NCBI GenBank assembly: GCA_015660855.1
Contig: JACSDG010000011.1
Span: 1 to 34,813 of the forward strand
Reading direction: 5' to 3'
DNA: 34,813 bases
DNA from: Magnetococcales bacterium
GTDB lineage: Bacteria; Pseudomonadota; Magnetococcia; Magnetococcales; UBA8363
A program made the position numbers and the translations under genes. Positions within the stretch are counted from its first letter, which is position 1, and every line of letters begins with the position of its first letter. Under the pieces are notes generated by a model. It did not search any database. It had not been told where the DNA came from and saw only the letters and a program-made list of their open reading frames with translations. Shown here one piece after another: positions 1 to 8,588 of the stretch.

Positions 1-125
1 GTCCGGGGGGGATCATCCCCCCCGGCGGGGTTTGGGGCAGCGCCCCAAGGTTTTGTTTTTGAATTTAAACAAAAAGCTTCATGCCTATGGGGGTTTGGGG
101 GCGAAGCCCCCAAGGTTTTGGTTTT
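1..125. repeat. GC-rich palindromic intergenic repeat, copy A
   Basis: Three strong palindromes are stacked here. CCGGGGGGG/ATCAT/CCCCCCCGG lies at 3-25, TTGGGGC/AGC/GCCCCAA at 32-48, and TTGGGGGC/GAA/GCCCCCAA at 95-113. The last two are each followed by an AAGGTTTTG tract. The same architecture recurs near 27728, 29526 and 34715. This copy sits just 3' of the membrane-protein gene ending at 167, so it may also terminate that transcript. It resembles a REP/BIME-type dispersed element. No open reading frame is supported. Confidence 0.75.
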
Positions 126-166
126 TGCCTGCAGGGCATCAGGTTCGTTTTTCCGATACGTGGAAA

Positions 167-898
167 TCAGTGCATGACCGATGTTGAGTTTTCGCCATGT
201 GGCTGATTGATACCGTGGTTCGGTATGCGTAAATAAGTAGCATTCATCAGCATAAAGGGTTGGATGAACGGACCAACAAAAAATAAGAACAGCACCGTGG
301 TCACACCCATGGGACCGCCAAGTAACCAACCGACGCTGAACAAGCCGATCTCCAGTGTCATCTTGGCCCGGAAAAAAGACCAACCCCACTTTTCAATCAT
401 GGTAATGGCCACTAGGTCCATGATACGGATGCCAATGCCACTCATGATGATCAGCGAGGATGCGTAGGAACACACAAGGAGCGCAATAACGTCCAAAAGC
501 ACCGCATACAGATTGAGTTCATGCCCATAAATCATTACATTTACCACAGGCATGGCATCGATCGTATATTGTTCTACATGGAGCGCGTTCCAGAAATCCA
601 GCAGAAACCCGACCGCAGACGTACTGACAAAAGGGGTCATCGGTGGCAACGCCCTGTTCCATACCATCCACCAGGATAGAAAAAGGATGGCGATGAGCGA
701 GGAACACACACCAAGGCCAACACCAAGATGCTTGTTCAAACCGATGACCAACACATCCAGCGGGTCTGTTCCCAGTTGGGCGTCAATAAAGCATTTTGCA
801 CCAAGGGAAAACAGAACAATACCAAAAAAATAATAAACCAGCTGATAGCGAAATACCTTCATTTCCTGATTCATGTACTGCTTAAGCAGTTTCAGCAT
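167..898 (-). CDS. YczE/YyaS/YitT-like integral membrane protein
   Basis: This 243-residue polytopic membrane protein has about five to six hydrophobic segments. An early GTDPLDVL motif follows the first transmembrane helix, and a GIGIRIMDL motif lies in the second half. Both resemble the YczE/YyaS/YitT family of uncharacterised membrane proteins, whose substrate is not established. The reading frame stays open much further upstream, across the phaB terminator, but I choose the ATG at 898 because AAGGAGTGGACC directly precedes it. The GC-rich leading stretch would not encode a plausible protein. The gene lies downstream of phaB in the same direction, but a strong hairpin at 948-984 separates them, so it is probably transcribed on its own. 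The family call is moderate and the function is unknown. Confidence 0.75.
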   Translation of the reverse strand: MLKLLKQYMNQEMKVFRYQLVYYFFGIVLFSLGAKCFIDAQLGTDPLDVLVIGLNKHLGVGLGVCSSLIAILFLSWWMVWNRALPPMTPFVSTSAVGFLLDFWNALHVEQYTIDAMPVVNVMIYGHELNLYAVLLDVIALLVCSYASSLIIMSGIGIRIMDLVAITMIEKWGWSFFRAKMTLEIGLFSVGWLLGGPMGVTTVLFLFFVGPFIQPFMLMNATYLRIPNHGINQPHGENSTSVMH

Positions 899-947
899 GG
901 TCCACTCCTTTTTGACGCCGTACCCTTCGGGTAAGAGCAGCAAAGGG

Positions 948-984
948 GGGGGGCCGGGGGAAATGCTTCTCCTCCCGGCCCCCC
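948..984 (-). terminator. Hairpin after phaB
   Basis: GGGGGGCCGGG (948-958) pairs perfectly with CCCGGCCCCCC (974-984) across a 15-base loop. It lies 44 bases beyond the phaB stop codon, before the next minus-strand gene. There is no clear U-tract, so it could act as a terminator or as an RNA-stabilising structure. A small UUCG-loop hairpin, TACCC/TTCG/GGTA, follows at 921-933. Confidence 0.5.
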
Positions 985-1028
985 GCAACATTCTGTGAGG
1001 ATTGAATGGGTATAATTTCTCGATCCCC

Positions 1029-1775
1029 TCAATGGTGCATCCACTGACCCCCATTGACATCCAGATTGACTCCGGTGATGAAAGCGGCATCTTCCGAGGC
1101 CAAAAACAGGACAGCGGCGGCGATTTCCTCGGGCCTGGCCAAACGACCCATGGGGATGTGCTTTTTGATGTCATCCAGTACCGAATCGGGCACCTGAAGC
1201 ATCATTTCGGTCGCGGTGTAGCCTGGGGCAACCGAATTGACGGTGACACCGTATTTGGCCCCTTCCTGCGCCAGGGCCATGGTCAATCCATGCACGCCCG
1301 CCTTGGTGGCGGAATAGTTGGCCTGTCCGAATTGTCCCTTCTGGCCATTGACCGAGGTGATGTTGATCACCCGTCCCCATTTGCGTATCAGCATCGCCTC
1401 GAAAAAATGTCGGGTGACGTTGAAGACCGAGTAAAGGTTGACCTTGAGAACCTGATCCCAGCTTTCATAAGGCATTTTTTTAAAGCTGGAGTCGCGAATG
1501 ATGCCGGCGCAGTTGACCAGGACATCCACAGCCCCGAATTCTGCCGCAATTTTGTGGGACAAGGCATGGCACGATTCAAAATCGGCGACATCCACTTCAA
1601 ACAGATGGACTTCCAAAACCTCCTTTTCGATCATTTCCAACCAGGGTTTGACTTTTTCCCTCTCGAAGGATGCGTAGGTCGCTGCGGTTTTATAGCCGTC
1701 TCGGGCAAAATATTTGACGATAGCTGTACCGATGCCGCCGATACCACCGGTAACAAGAGCGTGTTTTTGAGTCAT
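1029..1775 (-). CDS. phaB: Acetoacetyl-CoA reductase (PhaB), SDR family
   Basis: This 248-residue short-chain dehydrogenase/reductase is expected to reduce acetoacetyl-CoA to (R)-3-hydroxybutyryl-CoA with NADPH in the cytoplasm, the second step of polyhydroxybutyrate synthesis. The nucleotide-binding TGGIGGIG lies at residues 9-16 and NCAG at 88-91. The catalytic residues are S141, Y154 and K158. Q148, Q151 and Y186 sit, with an offset of one, at the places used for substrate binding in Cupriavidus PhaB, which favours PhaB over the related FabG. I start at the ATG at 1775 (GGAG six bases upstream) rather than the in-frame ATG at 1787. No phaA or phaC is adjacent. Length matches the family (about 247 residues). 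Confidence 0.9.
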   Translation of the reverse strand: MTQKHALVTGGIGGIGTAIVKYFARDGYKTAATYASFEREKVKPWLEMIEKEVLEVHLFEVDVADFESCHALSHKIAAEFGAVDVLVNCAGIIRDSSFKKMPYESWDQVLKVNLYSVFNVTRHFFEAMLIRKWGRVINITSVNGQKGQFGQANYSATKAGVHGLTMALAQEGAKYGVTVNSVAPGYTATEMMLQVPDSVLDDIKKHIPMGRLARPEEIAAAVLFLASEDAAFITGVNLDVNGGQWMHH

Positions 1776-1913
1776 TCCAATCTCCATCGACCTTAAAGTG
1801 AGTGTGCCATGGCCAGATAAAACGCTTTCATGCTTTTGATCGTACCAGTTATTGGAGAGCGAGCCAAAGACTTCTTTGAGACGGTTTTTTTTTGACCATG
1901 GAAGGACACATTG

Positions 1914-2375
1914 CTACTGCGAAGCGGACAGGTTCCACGATTCGACATCGGCGGCGTTACCTTCCCCTCCCAATTCCGCATCGGCTCCCATGGAGACCAG
2001 ATCGTACTCGCCGTGCATCCCCGGCGACATGTAGACGTAAGCCCCATCCCATGGATCTTTGGGCAACTTGGCAAGGTAGCCGTTTTGTCGCCATTGTTTC
2101 GGCACCGGTTCCACCGAGGGTTTTTTGACCAGGGCATCCAACCCTTGATCTGTCGTTGGATAGCGATGGTTGTCCAGACGGTACAGATCAAGAGCCTGAC
2201 CAATGGCCTGGATGTCTAAAGTCGCCTTGGTCCGCCTGGCCTGATCGGGACGGTCCATGATTCTGGGAATGATGAGGGTGGCCAGGATTCCAAGAATTAC
2301 AATCACGACCATGATTTCAATCAACGTAAAACCCTCCGAACCAGTGGAACGGGATGGGGTTGAATCTTTCGCCAT
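1914..2375 (-). CDS. gspG: Type II secretion major pseudopilin GspG
   Basis: This 153-residue type IV-like prepilin has a short charged leader, then the prepilin peptidase site G15|F16 followed by TLIE with the conserved E at mature position 5. A hydrophobic helix covers residues 20-38. The C-terminal part carries the GspG signature: RYPTTDQGLDAL, KDPWD near residue 107, and a calcium-site-like loop after SMGADAELGG. GspG polymerises into the periplasmic pseudopilus that pushes substrates through the outer-membrane secretin. The ATG at 2375 follows CAGGAG. No other gsp genes flank it, so it is an isolated copy. Either the rest of the system is elsewhere or this is a specialised paralogue. About 138 bases without an evident gene separate it from phaB. 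Confidence 0.9.
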   Translation of the reverse strand: MAKDSTPSRSTGSEGFTLIEIMVVIVILGILATLIIPRIMDRPDQARRTKATLDIQAIGQALDLYRLDNHRYPTTDQGLDALVKKPSVEPVPKQWRQNGYLAKLPKDPWDGAYVYMSPGMHGEYDLVSMGADAELGGEGNAADVESWNLSASQ

Positions 2376-2436
2376 AACAAACTCCTGGGAGAAAAACACA
2401 AGAAAAACTTCAATTCACCCGAATTGAATTTTCCGA

Positions 2437-2916
2437 TCAATGCTTGGAGTGATCCGGGACATGACCCGCAGGATGCCCGGAAACGCTGTCATCCTTGCGA
2501 ACAGAGGCCAGAACCTCTTTTTTGCTGCCATCACTGAAAATAAGGGTCAAAGGGACGGAATCCCCCTCGCGGACCGGGGCTTGGGGTGTGATCAGCATCA
2601 AGTGGTAGCCACCTGGGTTCAAGGTGATTTTCTTTCCGGCGTCAATCACCAGGTTTTTATGAGGGACCATTGTGGCCATGCCGTTGGTATTAACGGTTTC
2701 GTGCAATTCAGCTTTTTGGAACACCGCGCTCTGGACCGAAACCAAGGTCACACTGGCCGTACCGGGGTTTTCGATTCCCATATAGGCCGCCATGGTCTGC
2801 ACCGTGGGTGGGACAGCCCTTATCCACGGATTTTCGATGCGGATGCCCTCACCAGCCCAAACCTCAAGACTTAAGACTGCCATTGCTGCCAACACGATTG
2901 ATTTTAAATTTTTCAC
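2437..2916 (-). CDS. pcuC: PCu(A)C-type periplasmic copper chaperone
   Basis: This exported protein of about 159 residues has a signal peptide ending near VWA-G at residue 21, then a PCu(A)C (DUF461) beta-sandwich domain. The copper motif is complete: H72-x10-M83-x21-H105-x-M107, exactly the family spacing. A His-rich tail (HPAGHVPDHSKH) may bind further metal. Family members deliver Cu(I) to the CuA or CuB site of cytochrome oxidase. The start is uncertain. I prefer the GTG at 2916, with GGAG nine bases upstream. An in-frame GTG at 2931 would add five residues. No Sco or oxidase gene is adjacent. Confidence 0.88.
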   Translation of the reverse strand: MKNLKSIVLAAMAVLSLEVWAGEGIRIENPWIRAVPPTVQTMAAYMGIENPGTASVTLVSVQSAVFQKAELHETVNTNGMATMVPHKNLVIDAGKKITLNPGGYHLMLITPQAPVREGDSVPLTLIFSDGSKKEVLASVRKDDSVSGHPAGHVPDHSKH

Positions 2917-3070
2917 GCTTAAGAACTCCACAGTATAGGGTTTCTGTTATTGGGTCAGTCTCGATTGCCAGAGACGCGACGCAAAACACTTAAAGAGGGC
3001 CGTTTTTGGTTCCAAGAGAAACTTCTCTGCCTTAAAGACTCACGGAAGGGAGTCGGTTTGAGATTGTGAC

Positions 3071-3099
3071 TTGTCAGCAGTCCATAAATATTTTAGATT
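3071..3099 (+). promoter_or_regulatory. Candidate sigma-70-type promoter for the NADH dehydrogenase operon
   Basis: TTGTCA (3071-3076) is followed, after a 17-base spacer, by TAGATT (3094-3099). This matches 5/6 and 4/6 of the consensus boxes and lies about 90 bases upstream of the first gene of the operon. It is a pattern match by eye only. Confidence 0.3.
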
Positions 3100-3191
3100 C
3101 ACCCTTCATGCAAGCTGTCGCATGTCGGACTTGACCTTTCGTGATACGTTGGAACCTTTTTTTTCACCCAGACTTTTTGCAGGAGAAGACC

Positions 3192-3749
3192 GTGAGCAAA
3201 GCTTCCCTGGAAGCCACCGTGGATCCAGAAAAGGTCCAGGGCTGGATCGCCAAAATCGGGTCGGATACTTCAGCAGCCGTCCCCCTGTTACAAGCCATCC
3301 AAAGCGAGTATGGCTACCTACCCAGAAAAGCCATGAATTTGGTGCTGGAAGGGACCGAGATCAACGCCAGTCAGTTGTTCGGCGTGGCCACCTTCTATGC
3401 CCAGTTTCGCTTGAATCCCGTTGGCCGGCACATGATCAAGGTGTGCCATGGCACCGCCTGCCATGTGCAGGGGGCGGATCGTCTGAACACCTCTTTGCGG
3501 CACGCCCTGGGGCTTGAAGACCCCAAGGAGGATACCGCATCCAACGGTAGCTACACAGTTGAAAATGTCGCATGTATCGGTTGTTGCAGTCTGGCTCCGG
3601 TCATGCTGATTGACGGTGAAGCCTTTCCGAATCTCAAGGGGGCCGACGCCCAACGCCACCTGGTCAAACACGCCAAGAACAAAGGTGAGATTCTCCCTGG
3701 TCATGCCGGCGAAGGCGACGACCAACCCGCCGACGAGAAGGAGAAGTAA
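3192..3749 (+). CDS. NuoE/HoxE-like thioredoxin-fold [2Fe-2S] subunit
   Basis: This 185-residue 24-kDa-type subunit of an NADH dehydrogenase (diaphorase) module has an N-terminal helical region. A thioredoxin-like fold follows, binding one [2Fe-2S] cluster through C85-x4-C90 and C128-x3-C132, the NuoE pattern. The C-terminal tail from about residue 165 is highly charged. I choose the GTG at 3192, preceded by GCAGGAGAAGACC, over an upstream ATG at 3141 that has no good ribosome site and adds unrelated sequence. The NuoF-like gene begins two bases after the stop, so the two are co-translated. Related subunits occur in complex I, NAD-reducing hydrogenases and NAD-linked formate dehydrogenases. 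The sequence alone does not choose between them. Confidence 0.88.
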   Translation: MSKASLEATVDPEKVQGWIAKIGSDTSAAVPLLQAIQSEYGYLPRKAMNLVLEGTEINASQLFGVATFYAQFRLNPVGRHMIKVCHGTACHVQGADRLNTSLRHALGLEDPKEDTASNGSYTVENVACIGCCSLAPVMLIDGEAFPNLKGADAQRHLVKHAKNKGEILPGHAGEGDDQPADEKEK

Positions 3750-3751
3750 AA

Positions 3752-5527
3752 ATGAGCGGTGACATGGTCATAACAATGGGTGAGGGCACTTGCGGCATTG
3801 CCGCCGGCGCACCGGAAGTCACCAAACTCCTGAAGGAACGTTTTCCCGATGCCACCTTCAAAGCGGTAGGCTGTATCGGCATGTGCCACCTGGAGGTCAT
3901 GGTGGAAATCGCCACAGGGGGAAAATCCTATCTGTGGGGTGGCGTTAACAAAAAAAATCTGCCCAAGATTGTCCGGTTTCATCGCGGCCAGGGAGACCTG
4001 CCGGAAGCGATGCTCATCCGCTCCAGCGATGTCAAGGAGACCGAACGTTCCCAATATCTGACGCGGCAGACCCGTATCGCCTTGCGTAATGTGGGCGAAC
4101 TCAACCCCACATCGATGGAACAGTTCCGTGCGCGTGGCGGGTACAGTGCCATCGAGAAGGTGATCAAGGGGGGCATGACCCCGGAACAGGTCATCGAAGA
4201 AGTCCGAATCTCTTCCATCCGTGGACGCGGTGGTGCTGGTTTTCCCACCGCCGTCAAATGGGGCTTTGCCCGTGGTGCCCAGGGAGAGCCTAAATATCTC
4301 GTATGCAATGGTGATGAAGGTGACCCAGGTGCCTTTATGGACCGTTCGCTGCTCGAAGGCGATCCCCACAGCATCCTCGAAGGGATGCTGATTGCGGCCT
4401 ATGCCATCGGTGCCTCGAAAGGTTATGCCTACATCCGTGCCGAATACCCGCTCGCCCTGAAGCATTTTGCCATCGCTATGGACGATGCCCGGAAGGCGGG
4501 TTTTCTTGGCTATAACATTCTTGGTTCCAATTTTTCCTTCGATGTCAAAATCAAGGAAGGTGCCGGAGCCTTTGTCTGCGGCGAGGAAACTGCCCTTCTG
4601 GCCTCCATCGAAGGGCAACGTGGTATGCCCAGAATACGGCCACCGTTCCCCGCTATTCAGGGGGTTTTCGGCAAGCCCACCATCATCAACAATGTGGAAA
4701 CCCTCGCCAACATTCCCTGGATCCTCCTCAATGGTGGTGCCGCCTACGCCAAAATCGGTACCGAAAAGAGTCGGGGAACCAAAGTGTTTGCCTTGGCCGG
4801 AGCGGTTAAACGGGGTGGTCTGGTCGAAGTGCCCATGGGGATGACCATCCGCCAACTCCTGATGGAAATTGGTGGCGGTTCTGCTTCGGGACGCCCGCTC
4901 AAAGCGGTGCAGTTGGGCGGTCCTTCGGGCGGTTGTATCCCCGAATCGTTGTTTGACACCATCATCGATTACGACGCCATTAACGCCACTGGGGCCATCA
5001 TGGGGTCGGGCGGTATGGTTGTAACCGATTCCAAATCATGTATGGTGGATCTGGCCCGGTTTTTCCTGGAATTTACCCAGATCGAATCCTGTGGCAAGTG
5101 CACTTTCTGCCGTGTCGGCACCCTGCGCATGAAAGAGCTGCTCACCAAAATTTGCGACGGCTCCGGTACTTTGCAGGATATCGAAGTCCTCGCGGAACTG
5201 GCGGAACGCATCAAAGACGCCAGCCTTTGCGGTCTGGGGCAAACCGCCCCCAACCCGGTCCTGACCACCCTGAAATATTTCCGGGATGAATACATTGCCC
5301 ACGTCACCGATAAGCGTTGTCCGGGAGGGGTCTGCAAAGGGCTTATCACCCACACCATTCTCCAGGACAAGTGTACCGGGTGCTCCATCTGCGACCGGTA
5401 TTGCCCGGTCAAGGCCATCACTGGAGAATTGAAAAAACCCAACACCTGGGTCATCGACATGAAAGTCTGCATCAACTGCGGCATGTGTGTCGAAGTCTGC
5501 AACCCTGACGCCATCCTGGCGGCTTGA
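3752..5527 (+). CDS. NuoF-like NADH-binding flavoprotein with N-terminal [2Fe-2S] and C-terminal 2[4Fe-4S] domains
   Basis: This 591-residue protein should oxidise NADH with FMN and pass electrons to a chain of clusters. The N-terminal thioredoxin-like region shows C14, C41 and C45, consistent with an extra [2Fe-2S] domain. The NuoF core follows, with RGRGGAGFP near 157-165 and CNGDEGDPGAFMDR at 185-198. Its [4Fe-4S] site is C447, C450, C453 and C493. The C-terminus adds a bacterial ferredoxin domain with C541/C544/C547/C551 and C573/C576/C579/C583. Plain NuoF of complex I is about 430 residues, so this is the longer form typical of soluble hydrogenase- or formate-dehydrogenase-linked diaphorases (HydB/HndC type). 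A strong AAGGAG precedes the ATG. It is the middle gene of three. Confidence 0.92.
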   Translation: MSGDMVITMGEGTCGIAAGAPEVTKLLKERFPDATFKAVGCIGMCHLEVMVEIATGGKSYLWGGVNKKNLPKIVRFHRGQGDLPEAMLIRSSDVKETERSQYLTRQTRIALRNVGELNPTSMEQFRARGGYSAIEKVIKGGMTPEQVIEEVRISSIRGRGGAGFPTAVKWGFARGAQGEPKYLVCNGDEGDPGAFMDRSLLEGDPHSILEGMLIAAYAIGASKGYAYIRAEYPLALKHFAIAMDDARKAGFLGYNILGSNFSFDVKIKEGAGAFVCGEETALLASIEGQRGMPRIRPPFPAIQGVFGKPTIINNVETLANIPWILLNGGAAYAKIGTEKSRGTKVFALAGAVKRGGLVEVPMGMTIRQLLMEIGGGSASGRPLKAVQLGGPSGGCIPESLFDTIIDYDAINATGAIMGSGGMVVTDSKSCMVDLARFFLEFTQIESCGKCTFCRVGTLRMKELLTKICDGSGTLQDIEVLAELAERIKDASLCGLGQTAPNPVLTTLKYFRDEYIAHVTDKRCPGGVCKGLITHTILQDKCTGCSICDRYCPVKAITGELKKPNTWVIDMKVCINCGMCVEVCNPDAILAA

Positions 5528-5545
5528 ACCGGGGAGATATCTCAT

Positions 5546-8503
5546 ATGGAAAATACCGTTTCCATCACCTTGAATGGACGCACCCTGGAAGCCAAAGCTG
5601 GCGCAACCATACGGGAGGTCGCTCAGTCCGAGGGAATAAAAATCCCCACCTTTTGCCACGACGATCGCCTGAAACCTTTTGCGTCCTGTTTTCTGTGCGT
5701 CGTCGAAGTCAAAGGGGCACGCACCCTGCTGCCGGCCTGTTCCACCCGAGTGGCCCCTAAAATGGAAATCCAGACCGACAGCGAAAAGGTTACTACGTCA
5801 CGCAAAATGGCGTTGGACCTGCTGTTGTCCGACCATGCCGGCGACTGTATCGCCCCATGCGAAGCCACCTGTCCGGCCAATATTGACATCCAGGGTTATA
5901 TCGCCCACATTGCCAACGGTGATTTTGCCGGGGCGGTGCACCTGATCAAAAAGCGCAATCCTCTGCCCATCGTCTGTGGCCGCATCTGCCCACATCCTTG
6001 CGAATCGCAGTGTCGGCGCGCATTGGTGGACGAGCCTATTGCCATCAATCCACTCAAAAGATTTTCGGCGGAGTACGAGTTGGAGCATGGCCCTTTTTTA
6101 CCTCCGACCGGCCCTGAAACCGGCAAAAGGGTGGCCATCATCGGCGGTGGACCTGCGGGCTTGTCAGCGGCCTACTTTTTGCGGCAGGCGGGGCATGCCG
6201 TGGAAATTTTTGAGGCACTCCCGGAACTTGGCGGTATGGCCCGCTATGGTATCCCCCGGTTTCGTCTGCCGTGGGAAATCATGGACAAAGAGATCAAGTC
6301 CATTCTGGACCTGGGGGTTAAGGTCCACTTCAACACCAAGCTTGGCGTTGATTTCACCCTGACCGACCTGAAGCGACAAGGGTTCAATGCCATCCTGCTG
6401 GCCGTTGGGGCGCACAAATCCAAACCCATGCGCATTGATAATGAAGATGTCCCTGGTGTCATGGGAGGCATCGACTTTTTGCGCAAAGTTATCCTCAAGG
6501 AACCGGTCAACCTTGGAACCCGTGTTGCGGTTCTTGGAGGTGGTGACACCGCCATGGACTGTGCGCGTGTCGCCCGGCGTTTGGGTGCCCATGTCACCCT
6601 GCTCTACCGCCGCACCCAGGCGGAAATGCCTTCGTCTCCCTGGGAGCAGGAAGAAACTCATGAGGAAGGGGTTGAATTTCGTTTTCTCACGGCTCCTTCC
6701 GCCGTCGTTCTGGACGAAAAAGGGCATGCCAAAGCTTTGAGGGTTATCACCATGGAGCTGGGGGAACCCGATTCTTCCGGTCGGCGTCGTCCCGTTCCCA
6801 TTGAAGACAGCGAGGAAGATCTGGAATTTGACCTGATCATCCCTGCCATTGGTCAGGATCCTGACCTTTCCTTCCTGGACAAGGAGGAAGTCAAGCCACA
6901 AACCACCAAGTGGAGCACCATTGTCCACGATGAAAAGACGCAGGTCACTTCCATGGAAGGTGTCTTTGCGGCTGGCGACTGCGCCTTTGGCCCGGATATT
7001 CTCATCCGCGCCATTGGGGAAGGCCGGAGGGCGGCTGAAGCCATCAATTTGTATCTCCATGGTACCGAGGTTAAACTGACCCGGCCCTATGCCATTTCCC
7101 GGGGACGGTTGAAGGAATTGGACTCGGTCGATTTTGCACCGCGTTTTGTGCACAGAAAACGTGCTTTGGAAACCACCCTTCCCGCCGAGCAACGCCTTAA
7201 AAACGATTCCGGCTGGGCACCCATCAACATTGGCCTGGACCAGATACAAGCCATGGCCGAGGCGACCCGTTGCATTGAATGCGGATGCAACGCTCGCTTT
7301 GATTGTGATCTGCGCAACTATTCGACCGACTACAATGCCACCGATAAACGTCTTGTCGGGGCCAAACGCGCCTACCAGGAGGACAAACGCCATCCTCTCA
7401 TCCGTATTGAATCGGATAAGTGCATCACTTGCGCCTCTTGTGTGCGTATCTGTAGCGAAGTCCGCAACGTCAACGCTTTAAGCTTTATTAATCGGGGATT
7501 TGTAACCCGGATTGGGCCTAACTTTAACGATCCCCTGCAGGAGACCGGTTGCGACGCCTGCGGCATGTGTACCGATGTTTGCCCCACGGGTACTCTCGCC
7601 CCCAACACGGGCAAGGAGTGTGGTCCCTGGATTTGGAATGAAACCATCAGCACCTGTGTTGACTGTTCCAGAGGGTGCGGTATCCGGATTGCGGACAATC
7701 GCAACCGTATCGTCAAGATACAATCGGTCCATTCGGATCCGGTTAATGGTGCTGTCATTTGCGCCGAAGGTCGTTTTGGCTATCAGTTGTTGGCCAAACG
7801 GACCAACCGGGACAATGAATTGGCCATTCAGAAGGGTCGCGAACTTTTGAGTCAGGTGGCGAAGGTTGTCATTCTGGTTTCCCCAAAACTATTGGTGGAA
7901 GAGGCTTATGCTGCGGCGCAGTTGGCGAAGAAAACTGGAGGTGGGTTTTTCTGGGTGGGAGGGGAAGGCATTCACGGGGCTTTGAAGACGGGCGGGAAGA
8001 TGCGTGGTGAAGCCAATGTTGCCCTGCTGGGTCTTCTGGGAGCCAAGGAGTGGAAAGGCGAGCAGGCCGAGCTTTTCGTGACGGTCAATCTACCCAAAGT
8101 GCCGCAAAAATCGGCATCGACCCGTGTGATTGCCCTGAGTTCCCATGGAACCCAGGAGGATGTCAGCGTCATGGTTTGCATAGCGGACTCCTTGGAGACC
8201 AACGGCACGTTCCTGAACCGTGACGGGGATCTGTGTGTCGTCAAGGGTGCGTTGCAAAGCCATGGTATACCTTCGGGAGCCCATGCCCTCATGCGTTTGT
8301 GTGGGGAAAACGGACCGACGGAACTGGCCCCCTTGCGCAAAGCTTTGGCCGGGGAAATCAAGGAGATGGCGGTACTGACGCAACTTGATGGTCAGAGGGT
8401 TGTCAGGACCGGTATGGCCCCTGTGTTGGTTGCGGCCTCTCCCGACAGTCGGGAAGCGGCTTTTGCTCTACACATGAAGCAAATGGAACTGCCCTGGTCT
8501 TAG
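5546..8503 (+). CDS. NuoG-like / GltD-like composite iron-sulfur flavoprotein
   Basis: This 985-residue fusion has its domains in order. First comes a plant-type [2Fe-2S] ferredoxin domain with C37, C48, C51 and C65. Next is an H97-x3-C101-x3-C105-x3-C109 segment and a GltD-type Fe-S region to about residue 160. A GltD-like FAD/NAD(P) reductase follows, with GGGPAGLSAAY near 200, GGGDTAMD near 331 and AAGDCAFGP near 480. Then come cysteine-rich segments near 575, two [4Fe-4S] ferredoxin motifs near 626 and 668, and a molybdopterin-oxidoreductase-type Cys motif near 702. The final 270 residues or so are a shortened NuoG-like domain. With the two genes upstream it should form a soluble NAD(P)H-linked electron-transfer complex. 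No catalytic hydrogenase or formate dehydrogenase gene is adjacent. The physiological acceptor is unknown. Eighteen bases separate it from the preceding gene. Confidence 0.88.
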   Translation: MENTVSITLNGRTLEAKAGATIREVAQSEGIKIPTFCHDDRLKPFASCFLCVVEVKGARTLLPACSTRVAPKMEIQTDSEKVTTSRKMALDLLLSDHAGDCIAPCEATCPANIDIQGYIAHIANGDFAGAVHLIKKRNPLPIVCGRICPHPCESQCRRALVDEPIAINPLKRFSAEYELEHGPFLPPTGPETGKRVAIIGGGPAGLSAAYFLRQAGHAVEIFEALPELGGMARYGIPRFRLPWEIMDKEIKSILDLGVKVHFNTKLGVDFTLTDLKRQGFNAILLAVGAHKSKPMRIDNEDVPGVMGGIDFLRKVILKEPVNLGTRVAVLGGGDTAMDCARVARRLGAHVTLLYRRTQAEMPSSPWEQEETHEEGVEFRFLTAPSAVVLDEKGHAKALRVITMELGEPDSSGRRRPVPIEDSEEDLEFDLIIPAIGQDPDLSFLDKEEVKPQTTKWSTIVHDEKTQVTSMEGVFAAGDCAFGPDILIRAIGEGRRAAEAINLYLHGTEVKLTRPYAISRGRLKELDSVDFAPRFVHRKRALETTLPAEQRLKNDSGWAPINIGLDQIQAMAEATRCIECGCNARFDCDLRNYSTDYNATDKRLVGAKRAYQEDKRHPLIRIESDKCITCASCVRICSEVRNVNALSFINRGFVTRIGPNFNDPLQETGCDACGMCTDVCPTGTLAPNTGKECGPWIWNETISTCVDCSRGCGIRIADNRNRIVKIQSVHSDPVNGAVICAEGRFGYQLLAKRTNRDNELAIQKGRELLSQVAKVVILVSPKLLVEEAYAAAQLAKKTGGGFFWVGGEGIHGALKTGGKMRGEANVALLGLLGAKEWKGEQAELFVTVNLPKVPQKSASTRVIALSSHGTQEDVSVMVCIADSLETNGTFLNRDGDLCVVKGALQSHGIPSGAHALMRLCGENGPTELAPLRKALAGEIKEMAVLTQLDGQRVVRTGMAPVLVAASPDSREAAFALHMKQMELPWS

Positions 8504-8530
8504 TTTGCGGTTTTGGGATTACCCTTCCAG

Positions 8531-8563
8531 ACCCCCGCCGGGATTGTTTCCCGGCGGGGGTTT
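8531..8563 (+). terminator. Rho-independent-like terminator of the NADH dehydrogenase operon
   Basis: ACCCCCGCCGGGA (8531-8543) pairs perfectly with TCCCGGCGGGGGT (8549-8561) across a five-base loop, starting 27 bases after the operon's last stop codon. The U-tract is only TTT, so termination may be partial. Confidence 0.7.
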
Positions 8564-8588
8564 GGTGATTCCTGGTTCCTTGGATCGT

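Noticed and set aside
899-1174. N-terminal extension of the membrane protein at 167-898
   Set aside because: It covers the phaB terminator and GC-rich DNA antisense to phaB. A strong ribosome site lies directly before 898.
3701-4855. Long minus-strand frames opposite the NuoF- and NuoG-like genes
   Set aside because: They overlap well-conserved plus-strand Fe-S and nucleotide motifs and have no family signal.
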